Shown here in pieces: positions 9,255 through 20,165 of a DNA stretch of 64,000 bases. This DNA comes from Paenibacillus sp. MAHUQ-63 (lineage in GTDB: Bacteria; Bacillota; Bacilli; Paenibacillales; NBRC-103111). How positions within the stretch are numbered: the stretch's first letter is position 1; the number at the start of each line of letters is the position of its first letter. The stretch lies in contig NZ_JARADB010000002.1 of assembly GCF_028765165.1 (NCBI RefSeq), positions 434,001-498,000 of the forward strand, written 5' to 3'. The translations under genes were made by a program, and so were the position numbers. The notes under the pieces were generated by a model. It was not told the origin of the DNA. It searched no databases and saw only the letters and a program-made list of their open reading frames with translations.

Positions 9255-9289
9255 GGCCCGGGGATACGCATGTGTCCTTGGGCTTTTTT
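9255..9289 (+). terminator. Rho-independent terminator of the sugar operon
   Basis: GCCCGGGGA pairs with TCCTTGGGC and is followed directly by TTTTTT. It closes the operon ending at 9247. Confidence 0.75.
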
Positions 9290-9665
9290 CGTTATGCCGG
9301 TGAGGCGGCCGCCAGTCAAAAATCCGGCAAATCGTCTTCGCCTTGAGCGAGCTGCCACCCTGTCACCCGTGAATCACCCCTTACCGCAAATCTGTATGAT
9401 TTTTCGAATAGACTTAGCAGAAGGAAGGCGGAAATGCTGAAATATAAGCTATTTTTCGAATAGAAAGTTCGTTTTTTTCCTCAAAATGAGAATTGTATAT
9501 GAATTTTCATATAGATTGGAGCGGGTGCTCGGAGAGTGTCATATTAATCCCACAAATTGGATCTCATTACTTATCGATCTTACGGTCTGAAATGTTATGT
9601 AAACTCCGAAGTGTATACGGTGTCAAGTCAAAACAACATACTGCATCATATAGGGGTCGTACATA
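9290..9665. other. Intergenic stretch with a short repeated motif
   Basis: No gene is supported here. The motif ATTTTTCGAATAGA occurs near 9397 and, with slight change, near 9451, and again far away near 40983 (also between genes). The remainder is AT-rich DNA before a small membrane protein gene, and probably contains its promoter, which I could not place with confidence. Confidence 0.4.
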
Positions 9666-9848
9666 TTGCACAAGCTAAAGGCAATTCAAAGTAAACTAGA
9701 GAAAATGATGTGGTTTGCACCGGTGATCATCATTGGTATCGGCGTTATTCCCAACGTTGCGGGCAGTATTTGGTGGGATGTGATCGGAGGGCTTCTGTTC
9801 CTGTCCGTCCTGATTATTTGCGGCATAGGGTGGCATCGAGATGATTAA
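9666..9848 (+). CDS. Small two-TM membrane protein of unknown function
   Basis: A 60-residue protein with a TTG start preceded by AGGGG at good spacing. It has a short basic N-terminus (MHKLKAIQSKLEK), a hydrophobic helix (about 15-33, rich in Ile and Val), and a second one (about 38-54), ending in HRDD. This looks like a small inner-membrane protein with two spanning segments. No family is recognised. It stands alone between the sugar operon and another small gene. The composition is clearly membrane-like, so it is more likely real than a chance frame. Confidence 0.55.
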   Translation: MHKLKAIQSKLEKMMWFAPVIIIGIGVIPNVAGSIWWDVIGGLLFLSVLIICGIGWHRDD

Positions 9849-9919
9849 AAAATAATTAATCTATTTATAATAAAAATTTAATGTTTCTGCTCTATCATAG
9901 ATCTAAGGGAGTGATAGAG

Positions 9920-10126
9920 ATGCAATCTTCTTACTTCGATCAATGGTTGGATGAATACAATGACTATATGCGCCTCTATGAGCTGTTTGGCGATCGGGAG
10001 TATCTCGATGAAGCCGCGGAAATTCTTCATAGTTTGCAAGTTATTGTGGCTAGAGCGGAACAACACAAAATTATCGTATCCCAAATCATGAGCAACCAGA
10101 TGCATGCGTTTGGCAAAGTCTCATAG
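9920..10126 (+). CDS. Small acidic protein of unknown function
   Basis: A 68-residue soluble protein starting at an ATG with AAGGGAGTG upstream; a longer in-frame reading from 9881 lacks a ribosome binding site. The sequence is amphipathic and rich in Tyr, Asp and Glu (FDQWLDEYNDYMRLYELFGD), suggesting two helices. No family is recognised. It is convergent with the L25/Ctc gene and shares a two-way terminator with it. Confidence 0.6.
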   Translation: MQSSYFDQWLDEYNDYMRLYELFGDREYLDEAAEILHSLQVIVARAEQHKIIVSQIMSNQMHAFGKVS

Positions 10127-10139
10127 TTTCATAGCATAT

Positions 10140-10181
10140 AAACAGAAAGACTCTCACGCACCTCGCGGAGAGTCTGTTTCT
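10140..10181. terminator. Bidirectional terminator between convergent genes
   Basis: AAACAGAAAGACTCTC pairs with GAGAGTCTGTTT, with A-runs on one side and T-runs on the other, so it can stop transcription from both strands: the small gene ending at 10126 and the L25 gene ending at 10187. Confidence 0.8.
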
Positions 10182-10186
10182 CATAT

Positions 10187-10774
10187 TTATTCGGCGTCGG
10201 CCTCGGACTGGCCGGCATCGGATGCGGCTTCCTCCTGCTTCTGACTGCCGAGGACGGTGACCAGTACGGTGTCTGGATCCGAGAGGATCTCTACCTGCTT
10301 CGGAACGTTCAGATCAGCGACGGTAAGATGCTCGCCGATACCGAGCGCGCTTATATCCAAAGCGATATAGTCCGGCAGCTTGCTGGGCATGCAGCGGATC
10401 ATCACTTCGTGCGATTCGACTTGGAGAATGCCGCCTTCCTTGACTCCCCGGGCTTCCCCGGTCAAATGAACGGCAACGACAGTGTCCAGTTTTTCTTTCA
10501 TATCGATCTGCAGAAAGTCTACATGCAGCAGTTGTCCGGTTAATGTATCCTTCTGTACGTGATGGATGATTACGGATTCCTTAGCTTTGGACGGCAAGGC
10601 CACCTTCAGAATGGCATGCGGGTTACGCTTCAATGAAGCGCGAATCTCTTTCTCCGGGACGGTGACATGTTCCGATTCCATACGAGCGCTGTAAACGACA
10701 GCCGGAATGTGTCCCTGCGCCCGCAGTTGCTTGACAGGCCCTGTTCGTTCAAATAGTTCAATCGTTGTACTCAT
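10187..10774 (-). CDS. rplY: 50S ribosomal protein L25 / general stress protein Ctc
   Basis: A 195-residue L25/TL5/Ctc protein. The N-terminal part (about 1-90) is the 5S rRNA-binding L25 domain (RAQGHIPAVVYSARMES, LLHVDFLQIDMKEKL) and the C-terminal part (about 95-180) is the TL5-type beta domain (VKEGGILQVESHEVMIRCMP). It binds 5S rRNA in the large subunit and, in Bacillus, the orthologue Ctc is induced by general stress. The ATG at 10774 sits 8 nt after GGAGG; the in-frame ATG three codons earlier is too close. The acidic tail (EEAASDAGQSEADAE) is common in long forms of this family. Confidence 0.95.
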   Translation of the reverse strand: MSTTIELFERTGPVKQLRAQGHIPAVVYSARMESEHVTVPEKEIRASLKRNPHAILKVALPSKAKESVIIHHVQKDTLTGQLLHVDFLQIDMKEKLDTVVAVHLTGEARGVKEGGILQVESHEVMIRCMPSKLPDYIALDISALGIGEHLTVADLNVPKQVEILSDPDTVLVTVLGSQKQEEAASDAGQSEADAE

Positions 10775-10937
10775 GCATTGCACCTCCGTAGCGTGATCAG
10801 AGCATTAATTAGCCCTGCTAGTTTGTACCCGCTAAATAAGAGAGTGAAACAGGAAAAGATAGGAAGTGTTTCATTCGGTTTGGGCTTCTTTATATTGGCG
10901 ATCGCGAGTAAAATAGAGGACAAGGAGGGTGATTAGG

Positions 10938-11228
10938 ATGCGTACACGCCAAAGCTTCATTGATTCCGACCAACAAATTTCGTTGGAGTTCCGAGAGGAT
11001 CATTTGACCGTACTGCGATTGCACGGTGAAACAACGATCTACCCTTTCAAAAATATCACGCTCGCTGCCGAGCTCATATCGGAATATCCGGGGAACCACG
11101 TGGAACTTACAGTTGTTGATTTCAATACGGGTGCAACCGATTTCAAATTTTCTTCCAGCCGGCAAGATTTCGAGTGCTTTGTTCAAAAGCTGATCGAGGT
11201 TCACCATGCATTCGTTTCGAACCCTTAG
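10938..11228 (+). CDS. Conserved-looking small protein of unknown function
   Basis: A 96-residue soluble protein starting at ATG 10938 with AGGAGGGTG before it. Its pattern alternates charged and hydrophobic residues as in an all-beta or alpha-beta fold (HLTVLRLHGETTIYPFKNIT, HVELTVVDFNTG), ending in a helix (FECFVQKLIEVHHAF). No family is recognised. It is transcribed divergently from L25 and convergently with the AraC gene, with which it shares a terminator. The clear ribosome binding site makes it likely real. Confidence 0.6.
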   Translation: MRTRQSFIDSDQQISLEFREDHLTVLRLHGETTIYPFKNITLAAELISEYPGNHVELTVVDFNTGATDFKFSSSRQDFECFVQKLIEVHHAFVSNP

Positions 11229-11255
11229 CGGCTGCTCAGCTAGAATCAATTATGA

Positions 11256-11286
11256 AGGATAGGCGAGTTTCTCGTCTATCCTTTTT
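11256..11286. terminator. Terminator downstream of the small gene, overlapping the 3' end of the AraC gene
   Basis: AGGATAGGCGAG pairs perfectly with CTCGTCTATCCT around a TTT loop, followed by TTTTTC on the plus strand. The last codons of the minus-strand AraC gene lie inside this structure. Confidence 0.8.
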
Positions 11287-12139
11287 CGATTTGATTTTTG
11301 TTATACTGCGTGCGGAAAACCTCAGGAGTCAGGCCGACGGATTTCCTGAATGTGGAGATGAAATGCGAGGCGCTCTGAAACCCGGTCGTTTCGGCAATTT
11401 GCTTGACCGTTCGCTCCGTACCGGTAATGAGCAGCTCTTTGGACTTCTGAAGCCTCAGCTGCAGCAGGTATTGATAGGGTGAGAGGCCGAACGCTTTGCG
11501 AAACAGCGTGTTGACATGCTGCGGACTCACCTCCAAGACGTCCGACATCCACGTGAGGCCGACGTCGGGGGAGGCAAAGTGCTGCTCCAATTGGAAGAGC
11601 AGCGGCAGCAGACGCTCATGGCTTTGGGAGAAGGAGGCGCTTTTGTTGACGTTTCCGTGCTTTTTGAGCGTAGTCAGGAATTGGTAGACTTCAAGCGAGC
11701 CGTTCATGCCGGTGAAATCGTAGCTGTACCGGTATTTGTCATAATAGTAGTCATGAATCGTTGCAAGGGGCGTGTCGGCGCCCCAGGAGATTGGCACGGA
11801 CAGCGGAATCTCCAGCGCGTAGACAATCGAAGCGGCAAGTGCGCCGTCGAACGTCAAGTACCAGGTGGACCATTTTGCCGCGGGAACCTTGTATTCATGC
11901 GGCACGCCTGCGGGCAGCAGCATGCCTTGATTTTCCCCCAGTTTGATGGAGCCGCTGTCCAGGATGATTTCCCCGCTGCCGTGGATCGTTTGGAGCCAGT
12001 GAAAACACGGGTAGCCTTCCTCCCGCTTATAGTAGAGCTGCTGGTTCTCGAATCCGACCGTATCAAGGATCAGCGGCAGCTTGCGGTCCGTCTCGGTGAC
12101 GACGAAAAATTTGCGGTAATCGAGGGTCTCTATGGTCAT
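11276..12139 (-). CDS. AraC-family regulator, likely of the divergent beta-galactosidase
   Basis: A 287-residue AraC regulator. The N-terminal cupin sensor domain (about 20-150) shows GSGEIILDSGSIKLGENQ and MLLPAGVPHEYKV. The C-terminal double helix-turn-helix (about 185-280) ends in TGFQSASHFISTFRKSVGLTPEVFR, the AraC signature. It is divergent from the GH2 beta-galactosidase, with 122 bp between the two starts, so it probably activates that gene in response to a galactoside or another sugar. The inducer cannot be read from sequence. Confidence 0.9.
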   Translation of the reverse strand: MTIETLDYRKFFVVTETDRKLPLILDTVGFENQQLYYKREEGYPCFHWLQTIHGSGEIILDSGSIKLGENQGMLLPAGVPHEYKVPAAKWSTWYLTFDGALAASIVYALEIPLSVPISWGADTPLATIHDYYYDKYRYSYDFTGMNGSLEVYQFLTTLKKHGNVNKSASFSQSHERLLPLLFQLEQHFASPDVGLTWMSDVLEVSPQHVNTLFRKAFGLSPYQYLLQLRLQKSKELLITGTERTVKQIAETTGFQSASHFISTFRKSVGLTPEVFRTQYNKNQIEKG

Positions 12140-12232
12140 GTCATCTCTTTCATTTTTTGATATGCCAGGCGTATTATCTTATATTTTAAAAGAAATTATT
12201 GTCCTGTACAATAAATGCATGTTGATAAAAAT

Positions 12233-12238
12233 TATACT
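12233..12238 (+). promoter_or_regulatory. Possible -10 element of the beta-galactosidase promoter
   Basis: TATACT lies 23 bp before the lacZ start codon. The matching -35 window 17 bp upstream (AATAAA) is far from consensus, as expected for a promoter that needs an activator. The small inverted repeat TTGTcctgTACAA lies just upstream. Confidence 0.35.
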
Positions 12239-12249
12239 CAGCGAAATGA

Positions 12250-15414
<3,165 letters not shown>

Positions 15415-15417
15415 GAA

Positions 15418-15452
15418 AGAGAGGATGTCCCGTTAGGGGCATCCTCTTTGCT
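15418..15452. terminator. Terminator after the beta-galactosidase gene
   Basis: AGAGGATG pairs with CATCCTCT around TCCCGTTAGGGG, followed by TTTGCTTTG. The reverse reading also ends in pyrimidine-rich sequence and may stop the minus-strand MFS transcript. Confidence 0.7.
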
Positions 15453-15493
15453 TTGGTGGGGCAGCCGCGGTTGCGCGAGCCGGTCACGAAATT

Positions 15494-15629
15494 CTAACGG
15501 TCACCAGTGCCGTTATTTGGGCAAGTACAAGCCTGTTCCGAATCCTAATGGACACAGGGGATCCTATTTGGCGATTACGGAGGCGCAATCGCGTGGAAAA
15601 GATAGAATAACGGCACGTGTGACCGTTAG
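15494..15629. repeat. Long inverted repeat between lacZ and the MFS exporter gene
   Basis: CTAACGGTCACCAGTGCCGTTATT at 15494-15517 is matched by its near-perfect reverse complement at 15606-15629, enclosing 88 bp. After it comes GGGCTGCTGTGTCCGTTAG (about 15663-15681). The same two motifs recur in order near 19607 and 19721. No open frame of note is present, so this looks like a dispersed, palindromic intergenic element rather than a gene. Confidence 0.7.
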
Positions 15630-15734
15630 CAATCACAAGCAGCCCCCCCATCCGCCGAATAAGGGCTGCTGTGTCCGTTAGCCGCCCGCGGCGGCGTTGC
15701 GCTGCGCATAAGCCGAATAGCCGCTCACGCCGCC

Positions 15735-17261
15735 TCAATGCGAGACCGCGCCGTGCTCTTGCGTCGGATCGAGCTTCTCCTTACTCATCGCAATGGCGCA
15801 TGCGAAGGCGATAACCGCGGGTACAACGGTCCAAGCGAAGGTAAGCACGATCGAGGACGATAACGCGCTTGAGATCTTCTCCAGAATCGGCCCGGGAATA
15901 TCGTAACGCTTCGCAGGATCGAGAAGCGTATGCGGATCGCTGGCGGCGATCCCGGCCGGCATCTCGCCTTGACCGGCGAAAGCATCCGTCAGCTTTCTCG
16001 TGAAAGCATGGCTCTGGATGATTCCGAACACGGTAATCCCCAGCGTCATGCCTAATGAGCGCAGGAAGTTCAGCGTTGAGGAAGCCGAGCCGCGCTGTCT
16101 GGCATCGAAGAGATGGATGGCGGCATTGCTCAGCACGGAGAACGAAGCGCCGATGCCGAGGCCCACCACGATCATATAAATCGTAACCAGCCAGCGCGGT
16201 GTTTCCGGCGATAACGTCGTCAGCAGCGCGACGCCGCCGACCAGAATGAGCGTGGTCGGGATCATGATGGCGCGGTAGCTGACCTTGGTCATCAGGAACC
16301 CTCCGCCTGTCGCCGTCACAACGGAGCCGAGCATCATCGGCAGCAGAACGAGTCCGGAATTGGTTGCGGAGCCGCCTAACACGCCTTGAATGTAGATCGG
16401 GATATAGACGGAAGCCGTGATGAACGCTGCGCCGCTAAAAATGGCGACGGCGTTGCTCGAAGCATATAGTCGGTTAGCGAACATGGAGAACGATATGATC
16501 GGCTCCTCGGCACGCCGTTCGACGAAGATGAAGATGACGGCCAGCACGGCAAACAAACCGAAAAGACCGAGTATGACGGATGAATCCCAAGCATATTTTT
16601 TACCGCCAAGCTCAAGCGCGAACATCAGGGATACGATAGCGCCGACGAGTGTAATGGCGCCCCACCAGTCGATTTTTTGCTTCGAATGCTCGACGGATTC
16701 CCGGTAAAAGAATGCGATAAATATAAAGGCAATCAAACCGAGCGGCAGGTTAATGTAGAAAACCCATTTCCAATTGATATAGTCGGTAATATAAGCGCCT
16801 AGCAGCGGCCCGAAAATACTCGACATCCCGAACACAGCGCCGAACAATCCGCCGAGCTTGCCGCGGCTCTCCAAGGGCACGGCATCGAACATAATCGTAA
16901 AAGCGATGGGAACCAGCGCGCCGCCGCCGATCCCTTGGATCGCGCGATAAATGCTGAGTTCGATAATGGAATTGGCCGTACCGCACAGGATCGAGCCGAG
17001 CATGAAGACGATGATCCCGAATATGAAGAAGCGCTTGCGCCCGTACATATCGGACAATTTGCCGAATATCGGCATCCCGGCCATCTCAGCCACCATATAA
17101 GCGGAGGTGACCCATACGAATTTATCCAGTCCGCCAAGCTCTCCGACGATCGTGCCCATCGCCGTTGCGACGATCGTATTATCCATCGCCGCCATCAAAA
17201 TGCCAAGCAGCAGTCCGGCGATGACGATGCCTAGTCCTTTGTTTTTATTTTGCGCTGACAT
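15735..17261 (-). CDS. MFS drug exporter, DHA2 (EmrB/QacA) family, 14 TM
   Basis: A 508-residue integral membrane protein with about 14 hydrophobic segments. Typical DHA2 motifs are present: the early LMAAMDNTIVATAMGTIVGELGG segment with its conserved Asp, the loop motif GKLSDMYGRKR, and the RAIQGIGGGALVPIA stretch of motif C type. These proteins expel drugs and toxic compounds using the proton gradient. It is the last gene of a PadR, pentapeptide protein, exporter cluster, with 26 bp to the preceding gene, so it is probably derepressed through PadR by a toxic compound. The substrate is unknown. Confidence 0.92.
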   Translation of the reverse strand: MSAQNKNKGLGIVIAGLLLGILMAAMDNTIVATAMGTIVGELGGLDKFVWVTSAYMVAEMAGMPIFGKLSDMYGRKRFFIFGIIVFMLGSILCGTANSIIELSIYRAIQGIGGGALVPIAFTIMFDAVPLESRGKLGGLFGAVFGMSSIFGPLLGAYITDYINWKWVFYINLPLGLIAFIFIAFFYRESVEHSKQKIDWWGAITLVGAIVSLMFALELGGKKYAWDSSVILGLFGLFAVLAVIFIFVERRAEEPIISFSMFANRLYASSNAVAIFSGAAFITASVYIPIYIQGVLGGSATNSGLVLLPMMLGSVVTATGGGFLMTKVSYRAIMIPTTLILVGGVALLTTLSPETPRWLVTIYMIVVGLGIGASFSVLSNAAIHLFDARQRGSASSTLNFLRSLGMTLGITVFGIIQSHAFTRKLTDAFAGQGEMPAGIAASDPHTLLDPAKRYDIPGPILEKISSALSSSIVLTFAWTVVPAVIAFACAIAMSKEKLDPTQEHGAVSH

Positions 17262-17287
17262 AAGGGTGAAATTCCCCGCTTTCCCGT

Positions 17288-18004
17288 TTAAATGATCGTA
17301 ACTTGACTCAGGTTCGCTTTTAAACCTTTGAGCAGAGCGTAGGTGCCTTTATCCATCCTGGCTCCGTCGAAAATCGTTTTCTTCACATCCGTTTTGAATG
17401 AACAGTTGCGAAAGGTGGCATTGCGGAAAGATGTGCCTTTTAACCCCGTATAATGAAACGTTGTTCCAGTAAATGTTAGGTTATCCATACATACATCAGA
17501 TAACTCGGAAGAGCCGAAGTCGGTCTGATCCAAAATCGCTTGGCGGAACGAAGCGCCCCGGAGACTGGACTTCTGAATTTTGGCTTTGGTCAAATTAGCT
17601 CCGTCGAAAATGACGCCGTCCAGATTGCTGCATTTGAACGAGGCATTCGTCAAATCCGAACGGCTGAAGTCCGAGCCCTGCATGTTGCTGTAGTTGAATT
17701 TACCGTCATGCACCTGAACGGATCTTAGGTCGGATTTTTGCAAATTTTGCTTGGAGAAATCGAGTCCGATGATTTGCTGCAGCTTGGTCGTATTGACATG
17801 AATGGTCTCAATCAACTCGGAGATTTCGCCGATGGAGGCGATCGTCCGGTTGAATGCGGCTTCTTCGTCGAAGCCCTCCTTCTGCAGATCGAGCAGTCTT
17901 TCCTGCAGATCTTGGGACAGCTCTTCTTTCAGCTCCCTGATCGGCTTCAAATCTTCGTAATGAGAGAACACATCATCCAAGTATGCGCTAAGACGAGGAT
18001 TCAT
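17288..18004 (-). CDS. Pentapeptide-repeat protein with N-terminal HAAS/permease-prefix-like domain
   Basis: A 238-residue protein. Residues 1-65 (LSAYLDDVFSHYEDLKPIRE, FDEEAAFNRTIASIGEISEL) match the HAAS / DUF1700-like prefix domain that often accompanies PadR regulators. Residues about 75-225 form a right-handed pentapeptide helix (repeats such as SDFSRSDLTNASFKCSNLDG and TFRNCSF). The frame is open 87 codons further upstream, but that part is antisense-like to PadR; the ATG at 18004 just after the PadR stop is the sensible start. PadR, HAAS-pentapeptide and MFS genes sit close together on one strand. A role in sensing or in target protection is possible, but the molecular job is unknown. 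Confidence 0.85.
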   Translation of the reverse strand: MNPRLSAYLDDVFSHYEDLKPIRELKEELSQDLQERLLDLQKEGFDEEAAFNRTIASIGEISELIETIHVNTTKLQQIIGLDFSKQNLQKSDLRSVQVHDGKFNYSNMQGSDFSRSDLTNASFKCSNLDGVIFDGANLTKAKIQKSSLRGASFRQAILDQTDFGSSELSDVCMDNLTFTGTTFHYTGLKGTSFRNATFRNCSFKTDVKKTIFDGARMDKGTYALLKGLKANLSQVTII

Positions 18005-18020
18005 AAGGTTTCCGCCTTTC

Positions 18021-18350
18021 TTAAATGAGGATGTCGAGGATGCTCTTGGCATGCTCCCAATTCCGTTTGTTCGTATGATAGGTCTGATGGCCTTTATCGG
18101 TGATCCGGTAATATTTCCTTCTGCCGCCTTGCGTCTCATCTCCCCAATAAGAGGTAATGTTGTCTTCCTGTTCCAGCCTCTTGAGACTGGAGTACATCGT
18201 GGCTTCTTTAAGTTCATATTCGCCGCCGGAATTGACGTGCACGAGCTTTGAAATTTCGTAGCCATATTTATCGCCTGATTGCAGCAGCTTAAGAATAATG
18301 GTGTCGGTATGTCCGCGAATGAGATCGGACGTTATTTTTAAATCCGCAAT
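18021..18350 (-). CDS. PadR-family transcriptional regulator (probable ATT start)
   Basis: A 109-residue PadR winged-helix regulator: ADLKITSDLIRGHTDTIILK, KYGYEISKLV, TMYSSLKRLEQEDNITSYWG, GGRRKYYRITDKG, then a short C-terminal helix. PadR proteins repress transporter genes until a small ligand binds. The start is unusual. The only upstream GTG (18357-18359) overlaps the ribosome binding site AGGAGG itself; the ATT at 18348-18350 lies exactly 8 nt after AGGAGG and yields a normal family N-terminus. No ATG or TTG is in frame nearby. It leads the cluster of pentapeptide protein and drug exporter, with 16 bp to the next gene. Confidence 0.9.
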   Translation of the reverse strand: MADLKITSDLIRGHTDTIILKLLQSGDKYGYEISKLVHVNSGGEYELKEATMYSSLKRLEQEDNITSYWGDETQGGRRKYYRITDKGHQTYHTNKRNWEHAKSILDILI

Positions 18351-18371
18351 GACCCTCACCTCCTGATTTAC

Positions 18372-18400
18372 ACTTTATAACAAGATACTATGTCTGTCAA
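18372..18400 (-). promoter_or_regulatory. Sigma-A promoter of the padR operon
   Basis: On the minus strand a perfect -35 TTGACA (18400-18395) and a -10 TAAAGT (18377-18372) are separated by 17 bp. The spacer contains GACATAGTATCTTGTTATA, which carries PadR-operator-like ATGT/ACAT half-sites, so autorepression is likely. The AGGAGG of padR begins shortly downstream. Confidence 0.7.
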
Positions 18401-18536
18401 GGTAGCTTAGCGGAGAGAATACTCCTTTATTGACCGTACCCCCGTAGGATGTTAAGTTAATGAATGAGAGATACATCGATATTTGGGAATGAATAGATAT
18501 GACTTGAGTTTGTAATCAGGAAAGGTGGAAGTCAAG

Positions 18537-19424
18537 ATGGCGATTCAACCCGGACAAACGGCCGTAGGCCTTGTTGGGACAGGGGTTATGGGCAAAAGCA
18601 TGGCAGGTCATTGGATGAAAGCAGGGTACCAGGTCCACTTATATAACCGGACCAAAGCGAAGGCGCAGGAGCTGCTCGATCAAGGCGCTCAGTGGCACGA
18701 CACACCTGGCGAATTAGCCCGGCATTGCGACGTGATCGTTACGATGGTCGGTTTCCCCAGCGATGTCGAAGAGGTTTATTGCGGCGAGAAGGGAATCTTG
18801 GAACAGGCCAAACAGGGCAGTTATTTGATTGACATGACGACATCTTCCCCTAATCTTGCCAAACGGATTGAAACAGAAGCACGTGAGCGGGGGCTCTTCT
18901 CGTTGGATGCGCCGGTTTCCGGCGGAGACGTAGGGGCCAGGGAAGCCAGACTGTCCATTATGGTTGGCGGTTCGCGCGATGCTTTCGATGCTGTGCTCGG
19001 GCTGCTGGAGAAGGTCGGCACGAATATCGTGTACCAAGGTGAAGCGGGTGCCGGACAGCATACCAAAATGTGCAATCAGATTGCTATCGCCAGTAATATG
19101 ATGGGTGTCGTAGAGGCGCTGGTTTATGCGGAGAAGTCGGGACTTGACCCGTTGACGGTTCTTAAGAGCATTGAAACGGGCGCTGCAGGCAGCTGGTCGC
19201 TCAGCAATTTGGCGCCGCGGATTATTGCGGGAAACTTTGCACCGGGCTTTTATGTGAAGCATTTTATTAAAGATATGAAAATAGCGCTGGAAGCCGCCGA
19301 TGAAATGGGAGCGGTTCTGCCTGGACTCGCTCTGGCGAAATCGCTATACGAGAAGCTGGCTGCCAGCGGGGAGGAAGACAGCGGTACGCAGGCTTTGTAT
19401 AAAATCATCAGCCAACTCCGATAG
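18537..19424 (+). CDS. 3-hydroxyisobutyrate/beta-hydroxyacid dehydrogenase family protein
   Basis: A 295-residue NAD(P)-dependent beta-hydroxyacid dehydrogenase. The Rossmann motif GLVGTGVMGKSMAGH is at about 11-25, the substrate-binding signature DAPVSGGDVGAR at about 122, and the catalytic lysine region GAGQHTKMCNQIAIASNMM at about 165-183. Members oxidise 3-hydroxyisobutyrate, tartronate semialdehyde or similar acids; this sequence does not settle which. The ATG at 18537 is chosen because AGGTGG lies 8 nt upstream. It is transcribed divergently from padR. A frameshifted small reading frame follows immediately. Confidence 0.9.
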   Translation: MAIQPGQTAVGLVGTGVMGKSMAGHWMKAGYQVHLYNRTKAKAQELLDQGAQWHDTPGELARHCDVIVTMVGFPSDVEEVYCGEKGILEQAKQGSYLIDMTTSSPNLAKRIETEARERGLFSLDAPVSGGDVGAREARLSIMVGGSRDAFDAVLGLLEKVGTNIVYQGEAGAGQHTKMCNQIAIASNMMGVVEALVYAEKSGLDPLTVLKSIETGAAGSWSLSNLAPRIIAGNFAPGFYVKHFIKDMKIALEAADEMGAVLPGLALAKSLYEKLAASGEEDSGTQALYKIISQLR

Positions 19425-19438
19425 ATAGGAGGCCTCTT

Positions 19439-19559
19439 ATGAGCATCGTCACGGCGCGGCGACGAGCTTGTGATGGAGGCGTGCGGCCTTAAGGAGCAGC
19501 TGCTGACGCTGAAAGCGGAGCAGGTGATGCCCGCGAGATGTGCCCCCCAGCTGCGCTAA
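19439..19559 (+). pseudogene. Frameshifted small reading frame after the dehydrogenase gene
   Basis: AGGAGG and an ATG at 19439 open the reading MSIVTA, which soon stops; another frame then continues as GDELVMEACGLKEQLLTLK and ends at TAA 19557-19559. The total of 121 nt is one base more than a whole number of codons, as expected for a single-base frameshift in a gene of about 40 codons. The downstream part has protein-like composition. No family is recognised; it may be the trimmed remnant of a larger gene. Confidence 0.35.
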
Positions 19560-19860
19560 CGGACTGGGGAGCGCTTATTCAATGAAAAAAGGCTTCTGTG
19601 AATAGGTAACGGTCACCGGAGCCTTTATTTGCTTCTTTTGGACCTCATTTGGGCTGGAAGATGCCCAATAAGGTCGCTGGCGTCCGTTAGCGATGAAACC
19701 TATCGCTTTCCGCGAATATAACGGCTGCTGTGTCTGTTAGATCGATTGCTTCTTGCTCCTGCCGGGCGGATGGCGGACAATGCGGGATACCATGTACCTG
19801 CAAGTCGATTCCAATGGCCGTCTGACCATCATATCGAGACAGGTTCGCGAATACATATAA
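19560..19860. repeat. Second copy of the GGTAACGGTCACC / GCTGCTGTGT(C/T)(C/T)GTTAG element
   Basis: The stretch holds GGTAACGGTCACCGGAGCC (about 19607), GCGTCCGTTAG (about 19680) and GGCTGCTGTGTCTGTTAG (about 19723), in the same order as the element at 15494-15681. Between 19770 and 19860 lies a short open reading (MRDTMYLQVDSNGRLTIISR...) without a ribosome binding site that ends at TAA. I see no complete gene. Confidence 0.5.
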
Positions 19861-20007
19861 GTTAAGCATAAGCAAGCTGTCATATCCTATCCTGCCGGCG
19901 ATGTGAGGAGAAACTGGCGCATTCTAGCCAAGAACGGCCGCTGGATCGGGTTGTTCACGCCAAAGGAGTCAAAGGATCACAGCTATTTGGAAATTACGCA
20001 TTTCTGA
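19861..20007 (+). pseudogene. Remnant or very small gene, unknown
   Basis: An open stretch of 48 codons ends at TGA 20005-20007. Its composition is protein-like (RRNWRILAKNGRWIGLFTPK, ESKDHSYLEITHF). The only in-frame start is a GTG at about 19902, preceded by weak purine-rich sequence. It is followed by a strong terminator with no other gene to serve, which suggests the tail of a gene that has lost its front part. No family is recognised. Confidence 0.35.
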
Positions 20008-20073
20008 AAAATACGGTCGAAGTGTCGCGGAAGGTCTAGGTCTGTCGATCCCCGAATAAACTAACAAAGCAAG

Positions 20074-20114
20074 AGGCAGCTACCCTTTTCGAAGCAAAAG
20101 GTAGCTGCCTTTTT
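20074..20114 (+). terminator. Strong terminator with no intact gene upstream
   Basis: AGGCAGCTACCCTTTT pairs with AAAAGGTAGCTGCCT around a 6-base loop and is followed by TTTTT. The nearest intact plus-strand gene ends 650 bp upstream. Confidence 0.85.
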
Positions 20115-20165
20115 GTGACGGCATAGGCTGTAGGGGAAAATCATTATCCCGAAGAGGTGATCAGG

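Noticed and set aside
11516..12160. A 214-codon plus-strand frame across the AraC gene
   Set aside because: It is a shadow of the AraC regulator, whose sensor and HTH domains are clear; no start signal supports the shadow.
18005..18265. An 87-codon N-terminal extension of the pentapeptide protein
   Set aside because: The extension lies over the PadR gene in another frame; the ATG at 18004 directly after the PadR stop gives a normal HAAS domain start.
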